A stretch of 33,265 nucleotides of DNA from the NCBI GenBank assembly GCA_019237095.1, contig JAFAHT010000353.1:1-33265 (forward strand). The letters are read 5' to 3'. This document shows, piece by piece, positions 8,529 to 18,648 of this stretch (positions are counted from its first letter, which is position 1; the number at the start of each line of letters is the position of its first letter). Made by a program: the position numbers and the translations under genes. The notes under the pieces were generated by a model, which was given only the letters and a program-made list of their open reading frames with translations, was not told the origin of the DNA and ran no database searches. The DNA is from Planctomycetaceae bacterium. GTDB taxonomy: Bacteria; Planctomycetota; Planctomycetia; Isosphaerales; Isosphaeraceae.

Positions 8529-9911
8529 ATGCAAACCGAGCTTGACACCACTTCAGGGGTCGCTAGAGTACCCCTTGTTTCTGGGGGATTGCCCTCCTTG
8601 AATCAGCAACCGCGAACGAAGACGCTGCGGATTCCACTGAGCAAGGCCGCCAACCGAACCAGCCCTCCTTCGATCACCAACCTGATGCAGACGGCCCTGG
8701 AGAATCCCGATATCGTCTCCCTCGCGGCCGGATTCGTGGACCAGCAATCGCTGCCGGTGGAGGTCTCGGCCCGGTCGGTTTCGGCCATGTTCGCCAGTGA
8801 GGCGGAGGGGCGAAGGTCGCTGCAGTACGGGACGACTATCGGCCATGCCGGGTTTCGAGCTCGACTGATCGAGCGGCTCGAGCGGACCGAGGGAGTTGTC
8901 GAGGGGACGTATCAGGAGGCAATCGCCCGCACCGTCGTGACCACGGGTTCCGCCCAGTTGATCTATTTGATCTGCGAGGCGTTGCTCGATCCCGGCGATA
9001 TCGTCCTGGTGGAGTCGCCGACCTATTTCGTGTTTCTCGGGCCGGTCGAGACCCGAGGCGCCCGGGCGGTCCGGGTGCCGATCGACGACGGAGGGCTGCG
9101 GATCGACGCCCTGGAACGGAGGCTCGTCCAGATCCGCGACGACGGGCAGCTTGATCGGGTCAAACTGATCTATGCGATTCCCGAGCATGCCAATCCTACC
9201 GGGATCAGCCTGGCGGCGAAACGACGCAAGCCCTTGGTTGACCTGGCGCGGCGGTGGTCCGACGCGGCGAACCGCCGCATTTTCGTGCTCGAGGATGCCG
9301 CTTATCACGGTTTGTCTTACGGTGTCCCGGAGCCCCATAGCCTGTGGAGCTTGGACCCCGACGGCGAGACGGTGATCCTGGCCCGCACGTTCAGTAAGAC
9401 CTTCAGCCCCGGAGTCAAGATTGGCTACGGAGTCTTACCCAGGGGCCTGATCGATCCGATCCTGAGACTGAAAGGAAATCATGACTTCGGGTCGGCGAAC
9501 TTCAACCAGCAGTTGCTCGAGCGGGCGCTGGCCAGCGGCGATTACGATCGTCATGTCGCGCGATTGCGCGAGTTGTATGGGAAGAAGCGGGACGTGTTCG
9601 TGGCGGCGCTCCAGCGCCATCTCGCGCCCGTTCAAGCGAACGTGCACTGGACCCACCCCAACGGGGGACTGTTCGTTTGGATGACTGTTCCGGAGGAGGT
9701 CGATACCGGATTCGCAGGGCCGCTTTTCCCGCAGTGCTTGCAAGAGGGAGTCCTCTATGTGCCGGGAGAGTATGCGTTCGCTCCCGAGCCGGCACCGGTT
9801 CCCCGAAACCACCTGCGGTTGACCTTCGGGGTTCCCTCGGAAGCCGAGCTCGAGGAAGGGGCCCGGCGACTGGGCGCGGCACTGAGAGGAGCTCTTGGCG
9901 CGGTCGGCTGA
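8529..9911 (+). CDS. PLP-dependent aminotransferase, class I/II (2-aminoadipate aminotransferase / MocR-aminotransferase-domain-like)
   Basis: SLAAGFVDQQSLPVE, LQYGTTIGHAGFRARLIERL, TTGSAQLIYLICEALLDPGDIVLVESPTYFVFLG, YAIPEHANPTGISLA, and ARTFSKTFSPGVKIGYGVLP (PLP Lys). Confidence 0.92.
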   Translation: MQTELDTTSGVARVPLVSGGLPSLNQQPRTKTLRIPLSKAANRTSPPSITNLMQTALENPDIVSLAAGFVDQQSLPVEVSARSVSAMFASEAEGRRSLQYGTTIGHAGFRARLIERLERTEGVVEGTYQEAIARTVVTTGSAQLIYLICEALLDPGDIVLVESPTYFVFLGPVETRGARAVRVPIDDGGLRIDALERRLVQIRDDGQLDRVKLIYAIPEHANPTGISLAAKRRKPLVDLARRWSDAANRRIFVLEDAAYHGLSYGVPEPHSLWSLDPDGETVILARTFSKTFSPGVKIGYGVLPRGLIDPILRLKGNHDFGSANFNQQLLERALASGDYDRHVARLRELYGKKRDVFVAALQRHLAPVQANVHWTHPNGGLFVWMTVPEEVDTGFAGPLFPQCLQEGVLYVPGEYAFAPEPAPVPRNHLRLTFGVPSEAELEEGARRLGAALRGALGAVG

Positions 9912-10016
9912 TGTCGTGGGCAGGAGCGAGAGAGTTCGGCGAACCTGGCTGCCGCCGCGGCAGTACATCGAGTCAGAGCGGTTGACCTGGGGCAAGGATG
10001 CAATTCTGGGGAGGCC

Positions 10017-11234
10017 GTGGTCTTGAACATCCTGCAGCGGTACGTTTCGGGGGAAGTGCTCCGCGCCTTCTTGCTGTCACTGCTGACCATGACGACAATT
10101 TTCGTCCTGTTCATGGTCGCGGCCGAGGCCATGAGGAGCCGCTTGCTATCTCCCCAGGACATTGCCCATCTCATTCCCTATGTCATTCCCAGTACCCTAC
10201 CTTATACCATGCCCGTCTCGCTGCTCTTCGCCGTGACCGTGGTCTACGGGCGGATCGCCGGCGACAACGAGATCATCGCGGTCAAGTCGGCCGGCCTGAG
10301 CGTCATGACCGTGATCTGGCCCACCCTCTTCCTGGCCATGATCCTATGCGGATTTCTACTCCACGTCAGCCGCGGCTGGATTCCCCGCAGTGCTCATAAC
10401 GCCAAGCTTGTCCTGTTCAAGGACCTCGAGGACACGTTCTACAAGTTTCTCAAGCGCGACCGCGAGTTCAACAACCCGAACTGGCCGTTCTTGATCAAGG
10501 TGCGCGACGTCGAGGGCAAGATCATGAAGGACGCCACCTTCAACAAGCGAGCCAAGAACAAGGACAACAGCGATACTTACAGCGCCACGATCTTCGCCAA
10601 GCGCGCGCAACTTGATTTCGATGACAAGGAAAAGATGGTTCGCGTCCACCTCGACCAGGCCGAATTTCAGAACTACGGCAAGGATGACGACGTGGCGATC
10701 ATCAACGGGAACATCCTGGAGATACCGATTCCCCAGGACAGACAGTTCGCCATGGAGAAGTCCATCCAGGAATACCCCAACGAAGAGATCGAGCAAGAGC
10801 TGATCAAGGCGCGGCGGAAGATCGCCACGGACCGCAAGCAACAGGCGATCACCGTGGGGTTCCAGTTCGCTACCGGCCGGTTGGACGACGTCAAGTGGGC
10901 CGAGGTCCAGAGGGCTTTCATCGAGCACACCTACTGGCAGTCACGGGTCGACCAGTTCGAGACCGAGAAACAGCTTCGCACCTCGATGGCCTTCGGCAGC
11001 TTGCTGTTCGTGATCCTCGGGGCCCCGGTGGGAATTCTCTTCGCCAAGCGCGACTTCCTGAGCGCATTCATCTCATGCTTCGTGCCGATCATCACGCTCT
11101 ACTATCCGCTCATGCTCTTCGGAGTCAACCTTGGCAAGGAGGGCTCGATGGAGCCGGCCAGGGCGCTCTGGATCGGCAACCTCGTGCTCGCCATGCTCTC
11201 AGTGTGGGTTTATCCCAAGATCATCAGGCATTGA
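10017..11234 (+). CDS. LptF/LptG (YjgP/YjgQ) family permease
   Basis: N-terminal LNILQRYVSGEVLRAFLLSLLTMTTIFVLF and LIPYVIPSTLPYTMPVSLLFAVTVVYGRIAGDNEIIAVKSAGLS, the characteristic YjgP/YjgQ pattern, with C-terminal TM segments. GTG start. Confidence 0.88.
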   Translation: MVLNILQRYVSGEVLRAFLLSLLTMTTIFVLFMVAAEAMRSRLLSPQDIAHLIPYVIPSTLPYTMPVSLLFAVTVVYGRIAGDNEIIAVKSAGLSVMTVIWPTLFLAMILCGFLLHVSRGWIPRSAHNAKLVLFKDLEDTFYKFLKRDREFNNPNWPFLIKVRDVEGKIMKDATFNKRAKNKDNSDTYSATIFAKRAQLDFDDKEKMVRVHLDQAEFQNYGKDDDVAIINGNILEIPIPQDRQFAMEKSIQEYPNEEIEQELIKARRKIATDRKQQAITVGFQFATGRLDDVKWAEVQRAFIEHTYWQSRVDQFETEKQLRTSMAFGSLLFVILGAPVGILFAKRDFLSAFISCFVPIITLYYPLMLFGVNLGKEGSMEPARALWIGNLVLAMLSVWVYPKIIRH

Positions 11235-11291
11235 AGCGAGATTCGTCGGGTCGGAACCGAAAACGGATCTCCTCGCGATGGGAGTCGAGAC

Positions 11292-12461
11292 ATGCGAATC
11301 CTCGATCGCCAGCGGTACTGGGCGTTTATCAAGGCCTACTTCACCTGTTATGTCTCGCTGGTCGGTCTTTACATCGTGATCGACGCATTCAGTAATCTGG
11401 ACGAGTTTATGAAACGGGCCGAGGGGTTCGTCGAGCTCATCAAGGTGATGGGCCGGTATTACCTGTTGCACCAGGCCCTTTATTTCGACCAGCTTGGCGG
11501 TGTGATCGGCATGATGGCGGCGATCTTCACGGTGACCTGGATGCAGCGGAACAACGAGCACCTGGCGATCCTAGCGGCCGGGATCAGCACGCACCGAGCC
11601 ATCCGGCCGGTGCTCTTCTCATCGGTGATCGTCAGCGGGCTGTCGGTGGCCAACCAGGAGATCATGATTCCCCGCCATGCCGAGGAGATCCAGAAATCAC
11701 ACGCCGACGATGGCATGGAAAAGGTTCAGGTTCCCAGCCGCTACGACTCGCGCGGGATCATGGTGGATGGAAGCTGGGCCGACCGGGCTACCCGGACGAT
11801 CGTCAATCGGTTCAACGCCACGATCCCGTACGCGGTGTTCGGCGCGATCCGCAAAATCGAGGCCCGGCAGGCCACCTACGTTCCTGCCGATCATCCCACG
11901 GCTCCGATCAAGGGCGGCTGGCTGATTCGAGCGGCCTCGGTCAATCCGCCGGTTGATCCAGTCTTGCTCGAGCCTGGCGCATCGATTCTTACCCTGGTGA
12001 AAGACACGACCGGATTTCCGCCGCCGTGCGGCGACCCGGCATTGCTGGCGGGCGACGTTTACTTCCTCAAGTCGAGCCTGTCGTTCAAGGCGATGACGAG
12101 GAAACCGAACTGGTACCAGTACGCCACGATGGGCGAGCTGCTCGACGGCCTGGCCGACCCTGCCAGTGACGGCACGGAACGAGCCGATATCACGATGTAC
12201 ATTCACGTTCGCCTGATGCGGCCAATCCTTGCCATGACCCTGCTGTTCATGAGCCTGCCCCTGGTGCTTGGCGGTTACGGCCGCAACATGTTCATCAATC
12301 TGGGCTTCGCCCTGGGCAACTCGGCCATGTTCTATGGAGTGGTGCTCCTCTGCCAGTACCTGGGCAGCACCGCGGTGCTCGTCCCATCACTGGCCGCCTG
12401 GTTGCCGCTCTTCATGTTCGCAATGCTCGCCTCCTGGCGGTGGGACCGGATCCGGACGTGA
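11292..12461 (+). CDS. LptF/LptG (YjgP/YjgQ) family permease (second copy)
   Basis: MRILDRQRYWAFIKAYFTCYVSLVGLYIVIDAFSN..., MMAAIFTVTWMQRNNEHLAILAAGISTHRAIRPVL, and the C-terminal RPILAMTLLFMSLPLVLGGYGRNMFINLGFALGNSAMFYGVVLLCQYLG fit the family pattern. Confidence 0.82.
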   Translation: MRILDRQRYWAFIKAYFTCYVSLVGLYIVIDAFSNLDEFMKRAEGFVELIKVMGRYYLLHQALYFDQLGGVIGMMAAIFTVTWMQRNNEHLAILAAGISTHRAIRPVLFSSVIVSGLSVANQEIMIPRHAEEIQKSHADDGMEKVQVPSRYDSRGIMVDGSWADRATRTIVNRFNATIPYAVFGAIRKIEARQATYVPADHPTAPIKGGWLIRAASVNPPVDPVLLEPGASILTLVKDTTGFPPPCGDPALLAGDVYFLKSSLSFKAMTRKPNWYQYATMGELLDGLADPASDGTERADITMYIHVRLMRPILAMTLLFMSLPLVLGGYGRNMFINLGFALGNSAMFYGVVLLCQYLGSTAVLVPSLAAWLPLFMFAMLASWRWDRIRT

Positions 12462-12515
12462 GCGGGAGTTCGTGGTCCCGGGCAGGAGGCAGACTCACCA
12501 ACGGACATCTTCAGC

Positions 12516-13190
12516 TCAGTGTTCCACCTGCACCACGATGGCGAAGTCAAGCCGCACGCAGGTCTCGTCGGTGGACATGGTGAGTTCCTGGATCCGCACC
12601 TGCTGCAAGACGGCCGCGTCGGCGAAGCGGCTGAAGGGGCGAATCAGCTCCTGGCGGGTCAGCAGCTCGCGGATCTTGTCGCGGATGGTCTGGCCGTCGG
12701 GCTTGAACGAGGTCTCGGCCCAGTCGGGGATGTTCAGGATGTTGGGCACACCGGGGATGATCTCGTAACAGATTCCCACCTCCGGCAAAGGCGCGCCGGG
12801 GTTGTCGAGGCGGAAGCGGATCAGGCCCGGAACGTCCACCTTGCCGCTGATCGCGGCGATTCTCTTCCAGCCGAGTACCGGTAGGTGCTGGTGCAGCTCG
12901 ACGCGATACTTCGGCTGCGCCTTGAAGTGGATCTCGTTGCCTTCGTAATCGAGCTCGACCCCGCGGAGGTTGGAGACCAGGCCGGTGATCCGCTGGCCGA
13001 GGCCGAACTCCATCGCCGGAAACGCGAACCGCTCGGGCATCATCCGGCGGGTCAGCGCCGTGCAGTCTTCCCTGGGGATCGCCACCTGGATTCGCGGCAC
13101 GTCAAGGTCCAACTGGCCGCCGGCGATGGCGACCCGGGCGTCCTGGATTGACACCGTGACCCGGGCTGTGAGCCCCTCGATAGCTACCAT
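12516..13190 (-). CDS. Conserved-looking hypothetical protein
   Basis: Coherent acidic/basic composition from MVAIEGLTARVTVSIQDARVAIAGG to the stop. Upstream codons in the long ORF look non-coding (low-complexity, Arg/Ala/Ser-rich). Confidence 0.65.
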   Translation of the reverse strand: MVAIEGLTARVTVSIQDARVAIAGGQLDLDVPRIQVAIPREDCTALTRRMMPERFAFPAMEFGLGQRITGLVSNLRGVELDYEGNEIHFKAQPKYRVELHQHLPVLGWKRIAAISGKVDVPGLIRFRLDNPGAPLPEVGICYEIIPGVPNILNIPDWAETSFKPDGQTIRDKIRELLTRQELIRPFSRFADAAVLQQVRIQELTMSTDETCVRLDFAIVVQVEH

Positions 13191-13249
13191 GAGTCTCTCC
13201 CGCAGAAGATGCCGCGATCCACGAGCGGAGCGATCGGATTCGGGCCCTG

Positions 13250-14893
13250 TCAGCCTCGCGACATGTTCCAGACTAGCCAGATGCTGAGAATCATACCGCA
13301 GGCGAACCCCGAGTAGGCCAGCGACGTCGCGCCGACCCGTAACACCAGGGACGAGGCGACGAGCAGGCCGGCGATCACGATGCCGATGGCCAGAGTGTTG
13401 CTGGCCCGAGTCAATTGACGCACCAGGCGCTCGAAACCCTGGAGGTCGAAACGAACATTCAGCTCCCCGCGCTTGATGGATTCGAGCGACTGGCTGAGCA
13501 GGTCGGGCAATAGCGTGCCGATCCGCTGAAGGTTTTCCACGGTCTGCGTGGACTGCTTGAGCAGACGGTAGGGATGGAACCGGCGCAGCGAGAGCTCGCG
13601 GAGAAACGGCTCGAGCTGGCACGCGATGTCGAAGCGGGGGTCCAGATGGCGGCCCACGCTCTCGATGGTCACCAGGGAACGGATCAAGAGCACAAGGTCC
13701 GGGGGAATATGAAGCTGGTGGGTCCGGATGAACGCAATCAGCTCGCGGAGCAGGAGACCGAGGTTGATGCGGTCGAGCGTCAGCTCGGAATACGTGTGAA
13801 CCAGCTCGCTGACGTCGCGGCGGAGGGCCTTGGGATCGACCTGCTCGCCGCGAACGTCGAGCGCCTCGAGGGCGCCGAGAACGCGATCGGGGTCCTGGGC
13901 GATCAGCCCGGCCAGAAGATCGGCGATCCGCTCGCGCGTCCTGATGTCGAGCTGCCCGAACATGCCGTAGTCAAGCGGCGCGACGACACCGCCTGCGAGG
14001 ACGCGGAGGTTCCCCGTGTGGGGATCGGCGTGGAAGAAGCCGAACTCGAAGATCTGGCGAAGCAGGATCCGGGCCCCGGTCACGGCCACCGCCGCGGGGT
14101 CGGCGCCCAGCGCTCGGATCCCCTCGAGATCATCCACGCCGACTCCGTCGATGAACTCCATTGCGATCACGCGGGGTGTGGAGAAGGCCTCGATGGCGTA
14201 CGGAATGTGTGCCGTGGGATCGCTGGCAAACTGGCTCTGGCACCGCTGCATGGTGCGGCGCTCGATCGTGAAGTCGAGCTCGCGTTTGAGGCTGCGCTCG
14301 AACTCCCGGGCCAGTGCCATGGGCTTGTACGGAGCCAGGAAGGGAAGCCGCCGCTCGGCAAGCTGAGCCAGGTTCTTGAGGATGTCGAGATCGGCCTGCA
14401 CCACCTTGGTGATGTCCGGGCGGCGGATCTTCAGCGCAACGATCCTGTCGTCGCGCAGGACCGCGCGATGAACCTGGGAGATCGAGGCCGAGGCCACCGG
14501 CTGAGGATCGATCGAGAGGAAAACCTCGGCCAGCGGCACGTGGTAATCCTCCGTCAATATCTTTTCGACCCTGGTGAACGGAAACGGCCGCACGTCGTCG
14601 CGCAGCGCGGCGAGTTCGATGGTGTAGGCTTCGGGAATGATGTCGGGCCGGGTGCTGAGCACCTGGCCGAGTTTGACGAATGTCGGCCCGAGCTCCTCGC
14701 AGACAAGCCTCAGCCTGCGCGGTCGATCCTGGGGTGCCGTGTCCACACCCATCGTCACCCGCTCGATTGGCCGGACGATCCCTTCGAGATGGAGCGCGGC
14801 GACCACGTCATGGTAGCCGTACCGGACCAGGGTCGTTAGAATCTGTCGGTAGCGGGGAAGGTCTCGAAGATGGCCAACCGTTTCTCGTAGCAA
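13250..14893 (-). CDS. ABC1/AarF/UbiB family atypical kinase
   Basis: LGPTFVKLGQVLSTRPDIIP (KxGQ motif), VASASISQVHRAVLRDDRIVALKIRRPDI, EFIDGVGVDDLEGIRALG, FGFFHADPHTGNLRVL, and a C-terminal pair of TM segments. Confidence 0.94.
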   Translation of the reverse strand: MLRETVGHLRDLPRYRQILTTLVRYGYHDVVAALHLEGIVRPIERVTMGVDTAPQDRPRRLRLVCEELGPTFVKLGQVLSTRPDIIPEAYTIELAALRDDVRPFPFTRVEKILTEDYHVPLAEVFLSIDPQPVASASISQVHRAVLRDDRIVALKIRRPDITKVVQADLDILKNLAQLAERRLPFLAPYKPMALAREFERSLKRELDFTIERRTMQRCQSQFASDPTAHIPYAIEAFSTPRVIAMEFIDGVGVDDLEGIRALGADPAAVAVTGARILLRQIFEFGFFHADPHTGNLRVLAGGVVAPLDYGMFGQLDIRTRERIADLLAGLIAQDPDRVLGALEALDVRGEQVDPKALRRDVSELVHTYSELTLDRINLGLLLRELIAFIRTHQLHIPPDLVLLIRSLVTIESVGRHLDPRFDIACQLEPFLRELSLRRFHPYRLLKQSTQTVENLQRIGTLLPDLLSQSLESIKRGELNVRFDLQGFERLVRQLTRASNTLAIGIVIAGLLVASSLVLRVGATSLAYSGFACGMILSIWLVWNMSRG

Positions 14894-15027
14894 GGCGTCA
14901 CGACCTTCGCGCTGGATGAAGAAGCTTGACCGGGCACCGTCGTCACCCTGTCTTGCGTTTCCCCGCCAAATCGGTTAGACTTCTTTGATAAAAGATGTCG
15001 CGATCCCGTGGTGATGGGAACAATTTA

Positions 15028-15351
15028 ATGCAGATTCAGGAACAGACTGCGATTCGTCCACTCGAGTCAGCCGAGGATTTTTGGGAAACGCGTCTGGAGG
15101 CAATCGGATTCATCTTTCACGGTACCCTGAACGTCGCCAAGAGCAAGGGACAACCTTCCGGGGCTTCCAATCTGCTGCATTTCGCTCGCTGCCCGAAGCT
15201 CGAGAAAATCGGCGAAAGCGAGACCAAGATCTGGTTTCGCAGCGTCCGTATCGCTCACAAGCATCTCGACGAACTTCTCGGCGCGAAGCGATGGAAGTGG
15301 TGCAAGCTCTGTGAGCGTGGGATTACCCAGCGCGTTCTCGACGAGTGCTGA
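15028..15351 (+). CDS. Hypothetical protein, about 107 aa
   Basis: ORF MQIQEQTAIRPLESAEDFWETRLEAIGFIFHGTLN...WKWCKLCERGITQRVLDEC with non-biased composition. Upstream promoter-like AT-rich stretch. Confidence 0.55.
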   Translation: MQIQEQTAIRPLESAEDFWETRLEAIGFIFHGTLNVAKSKGQPSGASNLLHFARCPKLEKIGESETKIWFRSVRIAHKHLDELLGAKRWKWCKLCERGITQRVLDEC

Positions 15352-15548
15352 GCTCGAGCCGAGCCTCGAAGTGAAAACCTCCGGCCCGAGCCTCTCGAAC
15401 GGTCGAAGCGGACTGTGCGATGGCGGCCGCAGTTTAACACCGCCTGGCCACGTTTGGCCTATTCTGCGCCTTCGGTGATCGTGATCCAGAACGCGGTAGG
15501 CGGAACGGAATGCGCTGTGCCTGGTTTCGCCCTGCGATCCGTGTGCTT

Positions 15549-16073
15549 TCATTTGCGAGGCGCCGAGCCCATCAACAGACGATCGAAATCCGGGTTGCCG
15601 CGAAGCTGGTGGAAGTCCGGCTCATCGGCCAGGCGATTGCGGAGGTCGGGTTCCAACTCCAGCGCGGAGTGAAGCTCATCCATGGCCCGGCTCAGGTTGC
15701 CGGCCAAGCTCCAGTAGCAGGCCAGGTTATAGTGCAGCAGGGCGTTGTCGGGATGATTCCTGCGAGCCGTTTCGAGCGAGTCGATGGCCTGTGCAAGGCG
15801 GTTTGTGCGCTTGTAACACCAGCCCAGGGCAAGGGCGACGCCGCTGTCGCTGGGTCGAAGGCTGGCAGCCGTTTCCAGAGGTCCGATGGCCTCGCGAAAG
15901 CGATTCAGCCGGCGTAGAGCTTCGCCCTTGATCAGGCATGCCTCGAATTGCAAACCCGGCCATTCGGTCCTGCTTTCGAGAATACGCAGGGAATGCCGAG
16001 GGAGGTCGAGATCCAGGTAACCTTCGGCCTCGCGCAGCTTCTTGCGGATCCGATCGCCGATGCTCCGACTCAT
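15549..16073 (-). CDS. Tetratricopeptide repeat protein
   Basis: Repeating TPR pattern: ACLIKGEALRRLNRFREAIGPLETAASLRPSDSGVALALGWCYKRTNRLAQAIDSLETARRNHPDNALLHYNLACYWSLAGNLSRAMDELHSALELEP. Confidence 0.87.
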   Translation of the reverse strand: MSRSIGDRIRKKLREAEGYLDLDLPRHSLRILESRTEWPGLQFEACLIKGEALRRLNRFREAIGPLETAASLRPSDSGVALALGWCYKRTNRLAQAIDSLETARRNHPDNALLHYNLACYWSLAGNLSRAMDELHSALELEPDLRNRLADEPDFHQLRGNPDFDRLLMGSAPRK

Positions 16074-16332
16074 CGCTGGACGGCCTCCCCAAGGGCCGAG
16101 GTCGCGGGGGTGCGATCAAGAGGCCGGCGCGCGGCGAAAAGTCTGGAGCACCAGCCGGCACTCGACCCGGTGAAGCGCGGGCACATCCCGATCCACCCAA
16201 ATTAACTCTCCACGAAGAGCCTACCCCAAAACGTTCGCTGGGGAAAGAGCACCGCGCGTGTGATGAAGTCTGCGGGGTCATGGTGAGGCCTCGCGACAAC
16301 AGGAAGCGACGAGCGGCGACGGCAGGCCGGGT

Positions 16333-17517
16333 TCAGATGACCTGGTTGGCACCCCTGTCGCCACCCTTGCGGGAGAAAGTTGCATGCTGCTCAAGGTATG
16401 CCTCTTCCTTGCGGGTGAGTTCCTGTTCGGTGGCAATCAGGTCGGGGATGTCCAGACCACGGGCCGACCGCTGGGCCAGTGCGCGGGCCCTGGCATCGAT
16501 GCCGGCGCGATTCTGGAGACCGTCGAGCCAGCGTCTGGGAATCTGTCCAATTCCGTAGTTTGCACCCGCGAGGGCACCCAGGATGGCTCCTGCGGTGTCC
16601 GTGTCGCCACCCAGGTTAATGACTTCGGTGAGCGCCTCCTCGAAGCTGTCGGTGGTGAGCAGGAGGTAAAGGCAGGTCGGGATGCAAGCCGGCGGGAAGC
16701 CCATCGTCGGGCGCTCGCACGCGGGCTGGGCACCGTGCCGGTTGGCTTCCTCGACCAAGGCTGAAAAGGCGCGTTCGCGTGGCAGGTCGAGTATGGACTC
16801 GACGTGGGCGATCGCCCGCGGGAGGGCCCTCGCATGGCGGTCGTAGGAGATCATGACGTCGCCGTATTCTGCGGCGATGCGTTCCTCGTCGCGTGCAACG
16901 TCGGCGGCGACCCAGAGCAGCAAGCTGGGATCGCGGGGTTCGCCGGCCACCAGTCGGCGGACGGCATGCGCCACCAGAAGCGCGCCGCTGAGGCTGCGCA
17001 CATCGCGATGGGTCATGATGCTGGCGGCCATTGCCGACTCGAACATCGCGTCGCGATCGTCGTCAAAGTAGAGCGGGACCGGGGCAATCCTCATCGCCGC
17101 GCCGATGCCGGCGGTTTTCTGACCGCTGAGGCGGGGCGGAACTCCGTGCTCCAGGTCGATCAGGACCTGCCGGAAAGTCCGACCGATCCCTCGGTGGGCA
17201 CCCACGAACGACCCTTTGGGCGTTGCCAGTGCCAGGTAAAGCTCGGCCAGTTTCTGCTGTTCGATCCGGCGATGATCAATCAGGACATCGCAGAGCGCCT
17301 GGGCCTGCTGCGTGTCGTCGGAGTAGAGCCCCCTCAATCGCCATCGAAAGGGCTTTCGTTTCCAGGCCTGAACGCCATCGACGTAATTCTTCACACGACC
17401 GTAGTGTGTCTTGATCTGCTGCGTTGTCAGGCCTTCCAGCGGAGCGCCCAGCGCGTCGCCGATCGCCAACCCCAGCAGACACCCTCGGACACGGTCGATT
17501 CGGGAGAGATCAGGCAT
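16333..17517 (-). CDS. ADP-ribosylglycohydrolase family protein (DraG-like)
   Basis: RVRGCLLGLAIGDALGAPLEGL, LYSDDTQQA, and NLGGDTDTAGAILGALAGANYGIGQIPRRWLDGL, which are family metal-binding motifs. Confidence 0.92.
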   Translation of the reverse strand: MPDLSRIDRVRGCLLGLAIGDALGAPLEGLTTQQIKTHYGRVKNYVDGVQAWKRKPFRWRLRGLYSDDTQQAQALCDVLIDHRRIEQQKLAELYLALATPKGSFVGAHRGIGRTFRQVLIDLEHGVPPRLSGQKTAGIGAAMRIAPVPLYFDDDRDAMFESAMAASIMTHRDVRSLSGALLVAHAVRRLVAGEPRDPSLLLWVAADVARDEERIAAEYGDVMISYDRHARALPRAIAHVESILDLPRERAFSALVEEANRHGAQPACERPTMGFPPACIPTCLYLLLTTDSFEEALTEVINLGGDTDTAGAILGALAGANYGIGQIPRRWLDGLQNRAGIDARARALAQRSARGLDIPDLIATEQELTRKEEAYLEQHATFSRKGGDRGANQVI

Positions 17518-18131
17518 CGTGGCAATGCTCCTGGGATGCCGAATCGCTTACCGGTAACTCCGGCAGCACCCCTCGTCCGGACGATCGCAGGATACACGCC
17601 TGGACGAACCTAGCCAACCGAATTCGCTTCAACACTGCCGCTGATTGTGCCAATTGCGACGTCACTATGGCACCAGCGGAGCGTGGTATCCAAGTTACTT
17701 AGGATCGCTCGCGAGCACCGATAAAATTTTTTCCTCGCAAGCCGATTTTTTTGTGGCAAACCCACGAGTCGGGGGCCCATGAGGATTCAATGAGAGAACT
17801 TTGACATTCGCGTGACCAGTACGGTGAGCGGTCGTTCGCCATGCGACGACCTTGGAGCGGTTCACAGGAACGTTCCCGCCACGGCGACCGCAAGCCAGAG
17901 ACATCTCTGCTGCTCTCCTCGAGGCGTCACAAAACAAGATATCGGCTGTTGGGGCGGCACCACGCAGTCACAGACCTCGAGAATCGCCGGCCACACTCGC
18001 CGGCCATGTTCAATCGCATCAATCTGCGCGATTGGCGAAGTCGAACGGCGAGTTCGAGTATCGTGGCCAATCCCGCAGCCTCTCTGGAGCCGTCGAACGG
18101 GCAGGAGAGTCAGGAGCTTGGCCCTGGCGCC

Positions 18132-18416
18132 TCACTTTTTCAGAACCCCGCTGATGTGGAATTCGGCGACGGATTTCCCCACGATGTTGCTGGGAACAAT
18201 CTCGGTGTAGATGTTCGCCTTCCGGCCATCGTTAAGGACAAGCCGGTAGCATGTCTCGTGGTTGAGGATCTTGAGTTCCTCACTTGACATCTCGAAGTAG
18301 CCATAAAAGGTCTTGTGCCCTTTATGGTCGTGGCAGGCGAGATAGCCATCGACTGGATCCAGGACCGTTTCGTCGCCTTTGAGAATCTTGCCACGGATGT
18401 GTTCCATCCGTTCCAT
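18132..18416 (-). CDS. Small hypothetical protein
   Basis: MERMEHIRGKILKGDETVLDPVDGYLACHDHKGHKTFYGYFEMSSEELKILNHETCYRLVLNDGRKANIYTEIVPSNIVGKSVAEFHISGVLKK reads like a genuine small beta-rich protein. The start is internal to the longer ORF. Confidence 0.62.
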   Translation of the reverse strand: MERMEHIRGKILKGDETVLDPVDGYLACHDHKGHKTFYGYFEMSSEELKILNHETCYRLVLNDGRKANIYTEIVPSNIVGKSVAEFHISGVLKK

Positions 18417-18648
18417 CGGTCGCCTCCGGGGATGAATTGATGTCATCACGCTCACGCTATGACGCCCAACTGATCTTAACTGCCTTTCATTGTTGACGCA
18501 ACATCGAGCCATCCGTGAGTGTGAAAGCGCGGCCGCGAGGGGGCCGTGAGCGAGTCTCGACACGGCCAGAATGGTGCCGGGCGATGTCAACGCGACCACC
18601 AACCGGCTGGGTGTTTTCTGCCAGGCTCCGGTTGCAGCCGCTTGGAAA

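Noticed and set aside
13574-14839. 421-aa + strand ORF antisense to the UbiB-like kinase
   Set aside because: It is a shadow ORF caused by high GC. The opposite strand has all UbiB motifs, while this frame is rich in Glu/Gly/Asp/Val with no recognisable domain.
16333-17517. ADP-ribosylglycohydrolase as part of a toxin-antitoxin system
   Set aside because: No adjacent ADP-ribosyltransferase (DarT-like or other toxin) is visible. The neighbours are a TPR protein and non-coding sequence.
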